Source: CAYYJM01 sp964471755 (GTDB lineage: Bacteria > Planctomycetota > Planctomycetia > Gemmatales > Gemmataceae). From it: a stretch of DNA of 6,377 nucleotides. The position numbers and the translations under genes are program-made. Below are positions 6,001 through 6,377 of the stretch, piece by piece (positions within the stretch are counted from its first letter, which is position 1; each line of letters starts with the position of its first letter). A model generated the notes under the pieces. It saw only the letters and a list, made by a program, of their open reading frames with translations. It had not been told where the DNA came from and made no database searches. Location of the stretch: positions 1 through 6,377 of the forward strand of contig CAYYJM010000326.1 of NCBI GenBank assembly GCA_964471755.1, given 5' to 3'.

Positions 6001-6165
6001 AATCGCTCCCTCGATCGCGTGCCGGACGCGGCCGACGAGGTCGCCAAGCTGGCCCGCCGACTTGGCTACGACGCGGGAGCCGCCTTCGTCGCCGACCTGG
6101 AGGCGCATACCCGGCGGACACGCGAACACTTCCTGGCGATCCTGCAACGCGAACGAGAGGACTGA
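3064..6165 (+). CDS. glnE: GlnE, bifunctional glutamine synthetase adenylyltransferase/adenylyl-removing enzyme
   Basis: GlnE adds AMP to a tyrosine of glutamine synthetase, lowering its activity when glutamine is plentiful, and removes it again by phosphorolysis; in known systems PII (GlnB) directs the switch. The 1033-residue protein has two nucleotidyltransferase halves. The N-terminal, AMP-removing half has GKHGGQELNYSSDLD at 227-241 (Asp239, Asp241), LRLRPEG at 289-295 and GRGGIRDIEF at 384-393. The C-terminal, AMP-adding half has KLGGQEMSYHSDLD at 760-773 (Asp771, Asp773), MRLRPTG at 819-825 and GPGGLMDIEF at 910-919. Both heads look intact. Length is somewhat above the E. coli enzyme (about 946). 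The ATG at 3064 is preferred; an in-frame GTG at 3004 would add 20 residues with no ribosome site and overlap control elements. It stands alone and is divergent from the small acidic-protein gene. A large inverted repeat follows 11 bp after the stop. Confidence 0.96.
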   Translation: MRHLEHLRQCLASFAEAGPVLHLWGLTDLEQGWRNLNALGRALPLDALQDLTTPLGLILPECPVPDQALNNLERFLANPAGAALLPTLLENRARLLEILLQLVSTSDSFADLLARNPDFLGMLRVPLRSSPSPDELIADLRANLTGTSDAGTLAAFRAFRQRHLLRIGTNDVIRDRPLEEITLDLSNVADAALAVALETAWRTVAGRFGEPTTLDGEPARGVLLALGKHGGQELNYSSDLDLMFVYDAEGTTRGGRKTGNDEFFARVVSEVVRLLSANTDRGAAYRIDLRLRPEGDRGPLARSLASTLAYYDALGRTWERQALIKVRPVAGDRDLGTAFLQGIESFVWRRYLSFAEINEIKSVKRRIEAKTHSAGVSEREVKTGRGGIRDIEFTIQFLQLLNGGDQIGLRQRNTLAALLALEQAGCLTDLEFRVLGDAYRFLRKTEHRLQLLFDLATHELPEKPNELRRLALRMGYADDRQTTTAQDRFLTEYRDRTEPTRRILDHLLHDTFPRAPDEPIDESAAAETDLMLDPNPDPETIRAVLGRYPFRDIPAAYQNLTQLAQESVPFLSTRRCRHFLASIAPNLLRAIAETGDPDLALLNLEKVTRSLGGKTGLYELFSFHPPSLTLYVELCAWSQFLSEILITNPGMIDELLDSLVLNQPRSLAELRVELLDLCRGAEDLDPILHSFQDQELLRIGVRDILNKDSIRETTTALSDVAEVILEQVALAQSRILEQRFGLPLLGEGQRCRFVLLGLGKLGGQEMSYHSDLDLVLIYEGEGQTRNGRDNAVYFTELAQRIIKVMNTAGPLGRLYEVDMRLRPTGRSGSLVVSLAEFRRYYLEAGAYLWERMTLSRARIVHGDGEFGRDVLATVECAVAGRAWQPTWIAEILDMRRRLETSRDDRDLKRGPGGLMDIEFLVQLLQLKYGLRIPYLRSPNTWRALAAAEAARKLTPEEAADLRRAYDFLARVQSRLRIVHNRSLDRVPDAADEVAKLARRLGYDAGAAFVADLEAHTRRTREHFLAILQRERED

Positions 6166-6176
6166 TACTCAATCGC

Positions 6177-6342
6177 GGTGTGTCAGAGCCGCGCACGCAG
6201 CGAGGCCTCAGGCCGAGCGGAGTAAGCGCACCACGACCTGTACGGAAGGGCGGAGTCTGCGTTTCAAGCCCAGCACGTCCGGTCCCCGGTGCGCTTACTC
6301 CGCTCGCCTGGCGGCTCGCTGCGTGCGCGGCTCTGACACACC
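6177..6342. repeat. Long inverted-repeat element (REPIN- or MITE-like) after glnE
   Basis: The left arm, 6177-6232 (56 nt), and the right arm, 6288-6342 (55 nt), are inverted copies. The outer 28 bp (6177-6204 with 6315-6342) and inner 18 bp (6215-6232 with 6288-6305) pair perfectly. They flank a mismatched centre (6205-6214 against 6306-6314). Each centre can form its own small stem within an arm (GGCC-TCA-GGCC on the left). The 55-nt spacer 6233-6287 shows no gene. No target-site duplication is evident at the edges. No transposase or RAYT gene is in the window. It could act as a bidirectional transcript end or mRNA-stabilising structure for glnE; there is no T-tract. Confidence 0.85.
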
Positions 6343-6377
6343 CCTGGAGGATTAACCCGCGCCATTACTTCCGGAAC

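Noticed and set aside
4318..6147. 609-codon open frame on the minus strand inside glnE
   Set aside because: It is fully antisense to conserved GlnE motifs. The product is Gln/Leu/Arg-rich with no motif, as the mirror of codon bias would give.
6343..6377. Start of another gene after the inverted repeat (GGAGG at 6346-6350)
   Set aside because: No ATG, GTG or TTG follows at a usable distance before the window ends.

Overview
The window is 6.4 kb of GC-rich bacterial chromosome carrying five protein genes in two divergent blocks. I think it comes from a planctomycete. The grounds are the AccB biotinylation site with the planctomycete-style AMKVFNEI context, an M24 peptidase gene directly upstream of accB, a small acidic ESFPASDPPSW-type protein, high GC, and a full-length two-headed GlnE. 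This placement rests on remembered family features, not on a search.

Left block, minus strand (about 2946 down to 97), in transcription order: a small 80-residue acidic protein built from two copies of a 30-residue unit; a PPP-family (PrpA/ApaH-like) metallophosphatase; an M24 Xaa-Pro aminopeptidase; and AccB, the biotin carrier of acetyl-CoA carboxylase. The last three are spaced like an operon (65 and 31 bp gaps) and all have Shine-Dalgarno sequences. A good sigma-70-type promoter lies in the 204 bp gap before the phosphatase. Downstream of accB, positions 1-96 hold a C/G-rich hairpin of the dispersed-repeat kind. accC is not visible and would have to lie off the left edge.

Right block, plus strand (3064-6165): glnE, the bifunctional glutamine synthetase adenylyltransferase/adenylyl-removing enzyme, which sets nitrogen assimilation by modifying GlnA. 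Both nucleotidyltransferase heads keep their catalytic Asp pairs. No glnA, glnB or glnD is next to it.

The 117 bp divergent region between the small gene and glnE holds three overlapping or adjacent candidate signals: an imperfect 9+9 dyad, a sigma-54-like GG-N10-GC element pointing at the small gene, and a TACACT -10 box placed so that glnE mRNA could be leaderless. Directly after glnE is a 166 bp element made of two 55-56 nt arms in inverted orientation, resembling a REPIN or a MITE.

Most of the window is ordinary housekeeping. The parts worth a second look are the duplicated-motif small protein, the divergent control region and the inverted-repeat element after glnE. I see no new multi-gene system.
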